A DNA stretch of 14,750 bases from Nitrospiraceae bacterium UBA6905 (GTDB lineage: Bacteria; Nitrospirota; Thermodesulfovibrionia; Thermodesulfovibrionales; UBA6898): NCBI GenBank assembly GCA_002451165.1, contig DKBH01000012.1, positions 428 to 15,177 on the forward strand. Direction: 5' to 3'. The translations under genes were made by a program, and so were the position numbers. The notes under the pieces are model-generated. The model worked only from the letters and a program-made list of their open reading frames with translations, ran no database searches and was not told where the DNA came from. Shown here in pieces: positions 8,801 through 14,555 of this stretch; the stretch's first letter is position 1; each line of letters opens with the position of its first letter.

Positions 8801-9623
8801 TATCTTTCGGTTTTGCTGACAGATATTCTTCGAACAGGGAGAAGCTTTCGTCATAGGCACGCATATCAAAGAGCAGACCGGCGAGAAAAAACCTCGAGCG
8901 CACATCAGAGGGGTCCTGCTGAACTTTTTCCCGGGCAGCGGCAAGCAACGGCATGACCTTATCTTTTCTGAAAGAATGGAATGGTACGCTTCCGGCAACA
9001 TCAAAAGGGTAGGATATAATCCACTGTACCCGTTCTCGGGGCTGTACAAGAAATATCTTGACCGGCGGCTTGCCCACCTCTGCCATGGCCTGTTCTCCCG
9101 GGGCTACAATAACTTTGCCTAAGTCGTTAAAGAGCTCAACCGCGCCCTTGAGTACGGTAAGGTAGCTCGTGCCCTTGTCATCGACCACGATATCCCAGTC
9201 AGTGCCTCTGATCGCTGCTGTTGCAGAGGGTGTCTCTATCCTCAGGGCATCAGAGCTGGACTTTGCCCTGCTCCAGATTTCTCCTGACCGCAGCCCGAGG
9301 ATAGTTCCTTCGCCTGCGTCAGCTCTTCGTACTTGCTTAATGACAAGGGAAGTTCTGTTGTGGACTTTTATCTGTGTGCCATCCACGAAAAGGATGTCCA
9401 GTTTGCCGTAGGATCCGGTCTTGAGCGAGTCGCCGGAGGTGAGCGTCTGCTGCGCTACTGCAGTTATCCAGTCTCCTTGTGTAATAAAACGTACCCAGCT
9501 TTCCCCCCGGGCTGATACGACCTCAGCATCTTTGATGATGTCCGACCTATCGACAGGCAACGCTGCGAATGCTGCAAGGCAAGACGCAAGTGATATGAGG
9601 ATGCAGGCAGCTATTATTTTCAT
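5838..9623 (-). CDS. FecR-TPR-outer-membrane beta-barrel fusion protein
   Basis: A 1261-aa exported protein with three parts. After a signal peptide (about 1-20) comes a FecR-type domain (about 35-185: GDSLKTGSYGKLDILFVDGT, LRSGEIWSR, ETPSATAAIRGTDWDI, LKGAVEL, VAPGEQA). A TPR solenoid follows (about 240-660, with many A..G...Y.L.G....A..AY and LDP turns). The last part (about 705-1261) is rich in alternating aromatic strands and ends in NLFDQHYETD...FVTLEYRF, the C-terminal signature of a TonB-dependent or related barrel with final Phe. No plug domain is visible, so it is not a standard TonB receptor. The frame is open to 9749, but the ATG at 9623 has GGAAG seven bases upstream and starts the signal sequence. 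LASC (12-15) could be read as a lipobox, though AFA-A cleavage fits a barrel better. Its ligand is unknown. It overlaps the cyclase, suggesting joint envelope sensing. Confidence 0.85.
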   Translation of the reverse strand: MKIIAACILISLASCLAAFAALPVDRSDIIKDAEVVSARGESWVRFITQGDWITAVAQQTLTSGDSLKTGSYGKLDILFVDGTQIKVHNRTSLVIKQVRRADAGEGTILGLRSGEIWSRAKSSSDALRIETPSATAAIRGTDWDIVVDDKGTSYLTVLKGAVELFNDLGKVIVAPGEQAMAEVGKPPVKIFLVQPRERVQWIISYPFDVAGSVPFHSFRKDKVMPLLAAAREKVQQDPSDVRSRFFLAGLLFDMRAYDESFSLFEEYLSAKPKDTAALAFTGLILLNRGETDAAAERFDRAAETSGSNLPPEAAAGLAGVYVRRNEIGKADALLSSYAGQDRSPLVGAVLAKFRAYQGEFLEAIAICDDYAARYPDDERFPSLAANFSLTLDEPAKAEAYLAKAFSINPDSSLAHAIEGRYYYLEGRGEAAEAAYRTSLRLDPGNSDTLRELGKVLMEKGAYEESSRMLTEAVVADSESHSSWSQRGMLMNWLEDIRKSEQYFRTAVDLNSVDYQAIDGLGFAALKSGRVEEAIQYFLRASTLEPKFAEPHIFLAIAYYQLEDVDGAMEELQLAMLLDPRDPVPHVIRYIINQDQYRPLDAIKEATRALELLPNLKSVNPVETNQKALSNLGSALLGLGMTEWASSYADESFDAFDASAYFFTANKFEDNPFVYVSQLVQGFLTDPISIGHYNRFEHIVPKPFQQLTLNTTLGSEDGGFSRRHKVHYLGYFRKPLQVKYIFDWENYESDGFRDNGYRQGNLISYGIGIKPDYRNGFFVYGGIDRSKYGDPGRTDEISEPNDTVRWNFFSINTGYNHRVGNKNNILVNFYYEKGKQRINNPDPFGTGLTAAQITTINAFGLDFARLFFDWGVYDVSSCNQVPAYAIDLDGTLRFVCPSAVLQPRVLPASIDLDPLRRSTATHEGYNYQLKQIFNVGDNHQVSYGLEYARIINDIGIENSVVFRGPALYYAWPVQVVVVPYYESGRDDLELRIVSNAVTAYLSDRWKPTERLLIEAGLFFESYKSDPSDAYNFSPRAGFAWKLHDRHILRAAYQKRLLEISDITLAPVTTAGLFFDWYDWFLTPGMQVTDYQATFESRWNNRLFSVVGVERRDLGYPKITPWSTTKSRTDIFYAAINSVLTNRIGAYVRYRHANSEVLEGYYRGNALPLLPRESFTAGLEWVSPQFIKASLKTTYASHWYGDEENNYPMPSYWTTDFSATWEPFRKHVMVSLLITNLFDQHYETDLKMPAAGRSAFVTLEYRF

Positions 9624-9668
9624 GGTACTTCCGGTTATGAAAACACGGTTTTGCATGAGCGTTCTATA

Positions 9669-9697
9669 AAAATAGGGGGATTTACCCAAAAATGCAA
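9669..9697 (-). promoter_or_regulatory. Candidate sigma-70-type promoter of the minus-strand operon
   Basis: On the minus strand TTGCAT (9697-9692) and TATTTT (9674-9669) are 17 bases apart, the optimal spacing. The start codon of the barrel gene is 45 bases further on. Both hexamers are imperfect. It is the best candidate for transcription of the FecR/cyclase/cell-wall gene series. Confidence 0.4.
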
Positions 9698-10125
9698 GTA
9701 AAAAGAGTTCAGATCTGCACAAAAGGGAACGTGACTTCAATATATGCATGGTGAGAAATCAGGAACTGTTCATCGTTACTTTCAAATGTCAGAAATATCG
9801 GTAATATCGTATCCAAAATATACAGTTGCCTCAAAGAGAATCAGATTCGATCATCTTGATTGGTACATTGACCATTTTCCTCAAGCAGTAGCTCTGGGAT
9901 TTTGAGCTTTGATTCTCTTACCTGCGTCAGACTCAATAATGTTCGCCCGAGATGATGGTATAGTATTGCAGTAACAAAAAAGTTTATAACCTTTCGAAAT
10001 TAAAGATGAATTACGCTGCCGGCAACATTCCCGAAGAAATTTTTTCGGCTGGTGTTAACCTTTATTATCCCATGACTGCCAAGTCTTATCAAAGCAAATA
10101 AATGATGAAAAGAGGCGTCTGATAT
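9698..10125. other. Intergenic stretch with a nested inverted repeat
   Basis: I see no gene here. A 10-bp perfect inverted repeat (AAGAGAATCA 9834-9843, TGATTCTCTT 9910-9919) encloses a second small one (AGCTC 9890-9894, GAGCT 9904-9908). This may be an RNA structure or a protein-binding region upstream of the minus-strand operon. Its function is unknown. Confidence 0.35.
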
Positions 10126-10141
10126 TGGCACAGAAAATGCT
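10126..10141 (+). promoter_or_regulatory. Sigma-54-like promoter (-24/-12)
   Basis: The plus strand reads TGGCACAGAAAATGCT. Against the RpoN consensus TGGCACR-N4-TTGCW it differs at one position (A for the first T of TTGC), and the GG and GC pairs have the exact required distance. A start of transcription near 10152 would read into the small ORF at 10163 and then the tandem structured units at 10406-10730, which end at an 11-T run. No RpoN activator gene lies in the window, so use of the site is unproven. Confidence 0.4.
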
Positions 10142-10162
10142 GCTAGAATAATCAGGAGCATT

Positions 10163-10372
10163 ATGATGGTGCATAAGTCAAAAATACAGTCCCTCCTCCA
10201 AAACCTGATGGATACGGGACACTTATCTGACATGCTGATACGAGATCGGAAGGCGTCATTGCAGCGACCGATCAATAAACGTTCGTCTGACAGGAGTGGT
10301 AAGGCTGAGGAAGAAGTAGATATAGGGTATGAATCGAGTTGGTCGGGGATATTTACATCTACACGGGGGTAA
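10163..10372 (+). CDS. Possible small charged protein, 69 aa
   Basis: I do not recognise this ORF. In its favour, AGGAG (10154-10158) stands just before a double ATG, and a sigma-54-like promoter lies immediately upstream. The first half (KSKIQSLLQNLMDTGHLSDM) could form an amphipathic helix. The second half is charged, with no membrane segment. Against it, the predicted transcript start is only about ten bases before the ATG, the ORF is short, and the surroundings are non-coding. It may be a leader peptide ahead of the structured units, or chance. Of the two possible initiator codons the second (10166) has the better spacing. Confidence 0.28.
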   Translation: MMVHKSKIQSLLQNLMDTGHLSDMLIRDRKASLQRPINKRSSDRSGKAEEEVDIGYESSWSGIFTSTRG

Positions 10373-10405
10373 TAGTCGGCGAGAGAACTTAATCTGGCAT
10401 AGGCA

Positions 10406-10566
10406 ATGAAAGCATCTTGGGTTTAGAGTTCGAGCGAACACAAAACATGCAAATGCCCGGAGTGCTGAATGTGGTGAGCAGGCCCATGAAACAGAAGGGG
10501 AAGCCTAAAGCATTCGCCAGGGCGAAAGGTAGAAGTGAATCTCGATCAACTCTAAGCCCAAGTGCT
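10406..10566 (+). ncRNA. Structured repeat unit 1 (candidate non-coding RNA)
   Basis: The first of two tandem copies with a 164-bp period. Each begins after ATGA with the conserved block CATCTTGGGTTTAGA and ends with CTAAGCCCAAGTG. In unit 1 these ends form a 15-bp stem with one G-U pair (10416-10430 with 10548-10562). Internal conserved blocks are GCTGAATGTGGT, GGCCCATGA or AGCCCATGA, GGAAGCCTAAAGCATTC and GCCAGGGC or GCAGGGCAAAAGG. There is no open frame shared by both copies. A closed, multi-block, ORF-less repeat is what a structured RNA looks like. The plus strand is chosen because unit 2 ends in a T-run on that strand. A HEARO (IscB-type omega) RNA is one possibility, as those RNAs are reported next to ATGA, but no IscB gene is present and I cannot test the match. 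Confidence 0.45.
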
Positions 10567-10569
10567 TCT

Positions 10570-10730
10570 ATGAAAACATCTTGGGTTTAGAATTCGAGCG
10601 AACACTGCTCACGTAAATGCCTGAATTGCTGAATGTGGTTAGCTAGCCCATGACATAGAAGAGGAAGCCTAAAGCATTCAGCAGGGCAAAAGGTGGGAGT
10701 GAAACTCTATCAACGCTAAGCCCAAGTGTT
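10570..10730 (+). ncRNA. Structured repeat unit 2 (candidate non-coding RNA)
   Basis: The second copy, starting at the ATGA at 10570. Its outer stem keeps 11 pairs (10580-10590 with the CTAAGCCCAAG at 10716-10726) before two mismatches, so the differences from unit 1 weaken the innermost end. An inner helix GCTGAATG (10628-10635) with CATTCAGC (10675-10682) is perfect here and imperfect in unit 1. It is followed directly by eleven T residues (10729-10739), which with the closing stem resembles an intrinsic terminator for a plus-strand transcript. Confidence 0.45.
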
Positions 10731-10739
10731 TTTTTTTTT
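10716..10739 (+). terminator. T-run ending the tandem units
   Basis: The 3' arm of the closing stem of unit 2 (CTAAGCCCAAG) is followed by GTG and then, running on from its T, a tract of eleven T's. The stem is long-range (its 5' arm is about 130 bases upstream), so it is not a classical short hairpin. The homopolymer after a GC-containing arm still favours RNA release here. Confidence 0.35.
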
Positions 10740-11184
10740 GCCCTGCCCGCAGGTGTCTGGGCTATGAGCATGAGGTGCGTTATTTAACTCTGTCAATAAC
10801 GTAAAAATAACTAAAAAAATACTTTAAAACATGGTAATTATATCGATATATTAAAGTTATTTATTAATATCTAGTCATTCTGATGGCTGGCATATTTCTG
10901 CCCCCTTTCCCTACCGAGGAAAGACCAATATTTCCACCTCCCTCCTGAGGATAACTGCATGTAATCGATAACGGCTGCTCTTTCCAGCACCTGCAGATAA
11001 ATCGGTGCAAGTAATTCTTAGACGGTGGATTTATGAGTGAAACATTTTATTCACAGTGAGTCTTCGAGAAGCTCACTTTCGGGAAGAAGTCAAGAAAAGC
11101 GTTTACAAGAGCTGTCAATCAATTCGTTCCTACCACACCTTAATAATCGGCGCGATTTTCTTTCTTGCATGGAAGGCTATCAAA
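10740..11184. other. AT-rich intergenic stretch
   Basis: The short plus-strand frames starting at 11037 and 11056 overlap the lipoprotein gene in antisense and show no family features. The part 10780-10880 is very AT-rich and carries a 7-bp inverted repeat (AATAACT 10806-10812, AGTTATT 10855-10861). No gene, tRNA or clear promoter is seen. The drop in GC from the core operon suggests acquired or decaying DNA. Confidence 0.4.
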
Positions 11185-11547
11185 CTATTCCGAGCGGATT
11201 TGAATATTGCTTATATTATTATTATCAGATTCCTCCTGCTTGCAACCATTTCCTTTGGCTCGATAGCCGATAATTGTGCCGCCTTGATTTACTTCCCAAT
11301 GCACATAACAATCGGTGCTAACAGGCTGAATATAGACATAATTGCCATTCGGAAGCGGATAAGTCGTGTCTTTCCAACCAATCTTTGAAGCATACGAATC
11401 AGGACTTTTCATTTCCTGTTTAAGCTCGGCCAGAGGTCTGGCTATCCATTCTCTGGTGAGGTCTTCTATAGGCATTTGAGTTGCACATCCACAAAGAAGT
11501 ATCAAGCAAAGCAGCAACCAATTTGCATTAGCGGATCTATAATTCAC
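11185..11547 (-). CDS. Small predicted lipoprotein of unknown function
   Basis: A 120-aa protein from the GTG at 11547, which has GAGG eight bases upstream; the frame is open to a TTG at 11592. It opens with a basic and hydrophobic signal (WLLLCLILL) and a lipobox LCGC, so it should be lipidated at the Cys of GC and anchored in the envelope. The mature part has PIEDLTREWIARPLAELKQEM, then GWKDTTYPLPNGNYVYIQP, then a Cys-containing block CYVHWEVNQGGTIIGYRAKGNGC; the two Cys probably form a disulfide. The layout recalls small lipoproteins of unknown function in other proteobacteria-like genomes; I can name no family. It stands alone in AT-rich DNA without partners. A real gene is likely. Confidence 0.72.
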   Translation of the reverse strand: MNYRSANANWLLLCLILLCGCATQMPIEDLTREWIARPLAELKQEMKSPDSYASKIGWKDTTYPLPNGNYVYIQPVSTDCYVHWEVNQGGTIIGYRAKGNGCKQEESDNNNISNIQIRSE

Positions 11548-11592
11548 AATGTCATCCTCATTATCAGAACGCGACGATTTAAGGTGCATCAA

Positions 11593-12099
11593 GTTTATTC
11601 ATTATCTTAATCAGCATTGTCCATCACGTCAAGATGGCCCAGCTTTCACTATAGGTACGGCACATTGTATGGCTGATAGAACAAATAATTACGATTTGCG
11701 CTTCCTATACTCATTCTGCAAAGCCCTTCAAAAAGCTTTGTTTCAAGGAGAAAACGAAGAATTGGCCGGCCGCTTCCAAAGCATCATTCTAGACCATGGT
11801 ACGGGATGAAACACCCGTTCATCAGTAATATAATACAGTAATATAATATATGGCAATCGCAAAAGGTTCCTTCCTGAACACCGCAAGAGTTTCACTTATT
11901 TATGACTGTCTGATACACCTCCTAACCCTTGCCGGGTAGCTTTCAGCTGAAGCAATATTTCCGGGTCAAACATGCATATTTATGGTGAGATGTGGTCTGT
12001 GGGGTTCATGTCGCACTCCACACGTCAGTGAGATCAAGAAGACCCGAATCGCCACCATCTAAACTTGCAAATTGACACTTGGTTTCTTTCTTGATAGTG
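11593..12099. other. Gene-poor stretch with a short tandem duplication
   Basis: No convincing gene. A plus-strand frame at 11549-11809 lacks a ribosome site and family features. A perfect 13-bp direct duplication CAGTAATATAATA lies at 11823-11835 and 11836-11848. Otherwise nothing is recognised before the hairpin-rich segment at 12103. Confidence 0.35.
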
Positions 12100-12102
12100 T
12101 GA

Positions 12103-12284
12103 GTTAGGAGATAGCTCCGATAAAGCCTAACCGCCCGTGAGGAAGGGTCAGAAAGCGTCTGGTCCTAACAGTAAGATGGCTGAACTGTAGAAGAATGACA
12201 TTTCTATGGCATGATCGATTGTTTGATGTATCAATGCTAAGGTGGAGAGCGAACGGCATAATCTAGGCTAACAATGACCCCACT
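12103..12284 (+). ncRNA. Hairpin-rich segment, candidate structured RNA or mobile-element end
   Basis: Several stems follow each other: GTTAGGA (12103-12109) with TCCTAAC (12163-12169), or its first six bases with CCTAAC (12126-12131); ACAGT/ACTGT (12168-12188); TAGAA/TTCTA (12188-12206); and GCATGAT with ATCAATGC (12209-12238, one bulge). There is no ORF. It contains AAGCCTAA followed by a C/G-rich block (CCGCCCGTGAGGAAGGG), the same octamer and a similar continuation as in both tandem units at 10406-10730, so it may be a relative. It ends in AACAATGACCCC right beside the palindrome at 12285. A HEARO-like omega RNA or the end of an IS200/IS605-type element are the readings I consider; neither is proven. 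Confidence 0.35.
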
Positions 12285-12440
12285 CCCCGGACTAAAGTCC
12301 GGGGTTTCAGGGCTTCTGCATCTGTGGCCTAGACCGATGGCCTCGCCACACGATGCAAGAATGGCCTCCGCTTCGCTCCGGGCGGCCATTCATCCCCAGG
12401 CTTAAAAGCCATGGGGTTTTCTGGCCGTTTTTATAAACCA
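12285..12440 (+). repeat. Left copy of 145-bp inverted repeat, with terminal palindrome
   Basis: Bases 12296-12440 are the inverted copy of 14606-14750 with a single mismatch in 145. The element has three consecutive hairpins: 12318-12356 (GCATC.TGTGGC stem), 12359-12391 (GAATGGCC/GGCCATTC) and 12394-12416 (CCCCAGGCTT...AAGCCATGGGG). On the left copy a further palindrome CCCCGGACT-AA-AGTCCGGGG (12285-12304) closes the outer side. Such short GC hairpins with TTTA/AAA-type loops are like the subterminal palindromes of IS200/IS605 elements, so I infer a non-autonomous derivative of that group. The inner edge is sharp: similarity stops at 12440, four bases before the ribosome site of the rhodanese gene. 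Confidence 0.8.
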
Positions 12441-12460
12441 AAGAAAGGAGCAGGCGGAGT

Positions 12461-13471
12461 ATGATTACCACGATGAAGCACGTTAATTCAATGATGGGGA
12501 GACTGCACCTGAATAGGTGTCTTGGGATAGTCGCCGTTATTGTTGCGTGTCTGTGCAGTCAGGCCTTCGCTGCCTCTGGCAGCTCTGATCTGATAGTAGA
12601 CACTAAGTTTGTGATGGACAAAATAGGCAAGCCCGGCTGGGTACTCCTTGACACGCGGGCCGCCGAGGATTTCGGCAAAGGGCATATCCCCGACGCAGTC
12701 GGGGTGCCGGCATGGGTGTCGAAAGCATTCTCAGATGATACGAAACGACAGGCGTCGTCTCTCGCCCGGATGGAAAAGACACTTGGCGAGATGGGGGTCG
12801 GCGACGACAGTAATATTATCGTGTACGGGGACCCAAAGCATGCATCTTGGAATGCGGTGATGTTCTGGGCCTTGGAGCTATTTGGCTGCAACAGCAATTT
12901 GAAGAAGTGCACGGTTCAGTACTACGACGGTGGCGTGGATCGCTGGAAGGCTGAAGGCGGCAGGCTGGGCCAGGCAGAGACCAAACCGAAGCCTACGACG
13001 TTCAAGGCAGTCGCTGGTGCGAATAGAGGGGTAAAGGGTGATGAGATTCTCCAAATCGTCAACAGCAAAAAGGCGACCATCATCGATGTCAGGACTCCGA
13101 ATGAATACGACGGTTTGGACGTGCGTGCGCTCAGAGGCGGCCATATTCCGGGAGCGATCAATATTGAATTTGCGAAGAACTTCTACGCAGGTACCTTCAG
13201 GATGCTTCCGCTCGACCAGCTACAGGGCATCTATAAGGACGTACCAAAGAGTTCACGGGTGATCGTTTACTGCCAGACTGGACAGAGGGCATCATATACC
13301 TACCTCGTCCTTCGTGCACTGGGCTATGAGGATGTGGCGAACTACCACGACAGCTGGCGTGTCTACGGCAGCGACCTGAAGCTTCCGGTAGAGGACGAAA
13401 CCTGGTACGACTTCAATAAGGTGAACGCGGCAATCAAGGCCGTAGGCCAACTGCAAGAGAAAATGCCGTAG
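12461..13471 (+). CDS. Exported tandem-rhodanese sulfurtransferase
   Basis: A 336-aa two-domain thiosulfate or mercaptopyruvate sulfurtransferase-type protein. A signal peptide (hydrophobic core about 22-36, cleavage near AFA-ASG) sends it to the periplasm. Domain 1 (about 42-160: LLDTRAAEDFGKGHIPDAVGVPAW, YGDPKHASWNAVMFWALELFG) has no Cys at the active-site position and is structural. Domain 2 (about 190-312: IIDVRTPNEYDG, GGHIPGAINIE) carries the catalytic Cys in VIVYCQTGQRASYTYLVLRALGY. It would move sulfane sulfur from thiosulfate or a polysulfide to an acceptor. AAAGGAG (12444-12450) lies ten bases before the ATG; in-frame ATGs at 12473, 12491 and 12494 are alternatives. It sits alone inside a pair of inverted repeats, so it may be cargo. 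No sulfur-oxidation neighbours are seen. Confidence 0.93.
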   Translation: MITTMKHVNSMMGRLHLNRCLGIVAVIVACLCSQAFAASGSSDLIVDTKFVMDKIGKPGWVLLDTRAAEDFGKGHIPDAVGVPAWVSKAFSDDTKRQASSLARMEKTLGEMGVGDDSNIIVYGDPKHASWNAVMFWALELFGCNSNLKKCTVQYYDGGVDRWKAEGGRLGQAETKPKPTTFKAVAGANRGVKGDEILQIVNSKKATIIDVRTPNEYDGLDVRALRGGHIPGAINIEFAKNFYAGTFRMLPLDQLQGIYKDVPKSSRVIVYCQTGQRASYTYLVLRALGYEDVANYHDSWRVYGSDLKLPVEDETWYDFNKVNAAIKAVGQLQEKMP

Positions 13472-13774
13472 CTTGATGCGGGAGAAAAGCAGAATGGTGA
13501 ACAGTGTATAGGCGGCTGGTTTCTGAACAATAAGAAAACGTCTTAGGATTAAGCTCTATGGATCAGTCAGGAAGAAAAGGCACAACGCTCTTTCTTTCCC
13601 GACTAATCCATATCATGTGAGAAGTACTACATGTAACTTTGATTGCCCACTTTGGCACTCACAATTATCTTGAAGAGAAACCTTGTCCTGAAGCAGAAAT
13701 GCTACAGTGTTTATTCTAAGGGGTAATAGGCATTGTTGCAACTATTTGAAACGCATTGAATGGTCGGGTATGCC
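13472..13774. other. Spacer between rhodanese gene and group II intron
   Basis: No gene is visible. A long imperfect hairpin (13558-13611) starts ATGGAT, ends ATCCAT and includes AGTC/GACT and GGAAGAAA/TTTCTTTCC pairings. It could end the rhodanese transcript, but no T-run follows. The last bases before 13775 would be the 5' exon of the intron. Confidence 0.4.
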
Positions 13775-14281
13775 GTGTAAAAAGTATGACTTGCTGGTTA
13801 AAGTCCAGCCGTGGGAATTTGGTAATTCACCCACGTAGCTTTAAGGAGGTGTAAGGGGCAACCCGAAGCACTGAGTTTCTTGACAAAGGCTTCGAAAGGG
13901 AGCTGAGCGAACCTGCGGGTTGTAGCGTAAGCTAACCCGGATGTAGCCTCGACACAACATAATGGGGTTGCCGACCCTGTCCTACATTGGGGAAGGCCGA
14001 AGCATCTATCCTCACGATAACTGCCATAACCGATAGATGGACTTCCAGGGTCACAGGGACGACACGCAGGGGAAACCATGCGACAATGAACACGGGAGAT
14101 CCGTACCGATGCCTTCAGGGGCAACTGACAGATATAAGGAAACGAAGTTCCGCCGGGTCGGTACGGGAGTCGGAGTTGTCCAGAGTACCGTTATCATCTC
14201 AAAGACCGCATAACTTTGAGAGAGGAAAGGGGCAATGCCTTCATCATGTTTCTGAAGGAGAGAAGGGAAGGATATTGCGTA

Positions 14282-14374
14282 ATGCTGAAAACTCCGAAAA
14301 AGATCCAGGAACTTCAGAGGAAACTATACCAGGGCGTCAAGCTGCGCGAAAACCTTTGGAAGAAGATGATGGCA
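14282..14374 (+). pseudogene. Remnant of the intron-encoded reverse transcriptase/maturase
   Basis: The ATG at 14282 opens MLKTPKKIQELQRKLY, the start typical of group II intron reverse transcriptases (their usual form is close to MKTPEKIQQLQRKLY). Within about 31 codons the sequence passes straight into domain V, so the palm, fingers, maturase and endonuclease regions are all missing. The frame stays open by chance through domains V and VI to a stop at 14494. Upstream, GGAAGG lies in a purine-rich stretch that may have been the ribosome site. It is a deletion remnant, not a functional protein. Confidence 0.72.
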
Positions 14375-14408
14375 AAGCCGTATTCGGGAAAACCGAACGA
14401 GCGGTTTG
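14375..14408 (+). ncRNA. Group II intron domain V
   Basis: A 34-base hairpin with the catalytic AGC triad (14376-14378), the lower stem AAGCCGT/GCGGTTT with the usual G-U in the triad, the two-base CG bulge (14398-14399) on the 3' side, and the upper stem TTCGG/CCGAA closed by GAAAA. These are the hallmarks of domain V. The catalytic core of the intron is therefore kept although the ORF is lost. Confidence 0.85.
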
Positions 14409-14555
14409 ACGGGGATCTGGAAATAGAGCCTCAGCAGCCACTACCCCAGCTCTCTACTCTACTGAATTTGGTAAAAGTGAGGAAAATTCATTGACCAAGA
14501 GAAGGGTGAAATAGGAGTTAATAAAAAGCTTTACAGCCTCAAGTAAAACTTTAAT

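Larger units (their letters stand above)
13775..14462 (+). mobile_element. Group II intron with internally deleted ORF
   Basis: The 5' end reads GTGTAAAAAG, near the group II consensus GUGYG. The following 450 bases carry stretches I recognise from bacterial group II introns, such as AAGGGGCAACCCGAAGCACTGA, GGGGAAACCATGCGACAATG and ACACGGGAGATC. A stem-loop CATCTATC/GATAGATG (14003-14039) fits an EBS1-type loop. CCGACC (13971-13976) pairs perfectly with GGTCGG at 13762-13767, exactly positions -13 to -8 of the 5' exon, as expected of EBS2-IBS2. Domain V is at 14375-14408. Domain VI follows (CTGG 14417-14420 with CCAG 14446-14449), and the 3' end is placed at the AC of 14461-14462, a few bases uncertain. 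At 688 bp it is far shorter than an intron with a full reverse transcriptase. No EBS1 partner for TATGCC (-6 to -1) was found. Confidence 0.8.

Noticed and set aside
10000..10275. 91-aa minus-strand frame with a hydrophobic stretch
   Set aside because: No ribosome site, it overlaps the sigma-54-like site and the better-supported small plus-strand frame, and it shows no recognisable family.
10406..10730. CRISPR array
   Set aside because: Only two units, 164 bp in period, with conservation across the whole unit instead of short identical repeats and unique spacers; no cas genes.
11056..11388. 110-aa plus-strand frame with hydrophobic segments
   Set aside because: It overlaps the well-supported lipoprotein gene in antisense and has no ribosome site or family features.
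11549..11809. 86-aa plus-strand frame
   Set aside because: No ribosome site, no signal or domain features, and its start overlaps the upstream end of the lipoprotein gene. A decayed fragment cannot be excluded.
13798..14124. 108-aa minus-strand frame
   Set aside because: It lies antisense to the conserved ribozyme part of the group II intron and shows no protein family features; the base pattern is explained by RNA structure.
14216..14494. 92-aa plus-strand frame as an independent protein
   Set aside because: Its middle is the start of a maturase and its second half is intron domains V and VI, so it is a deletion remnant running through the ribozyme.
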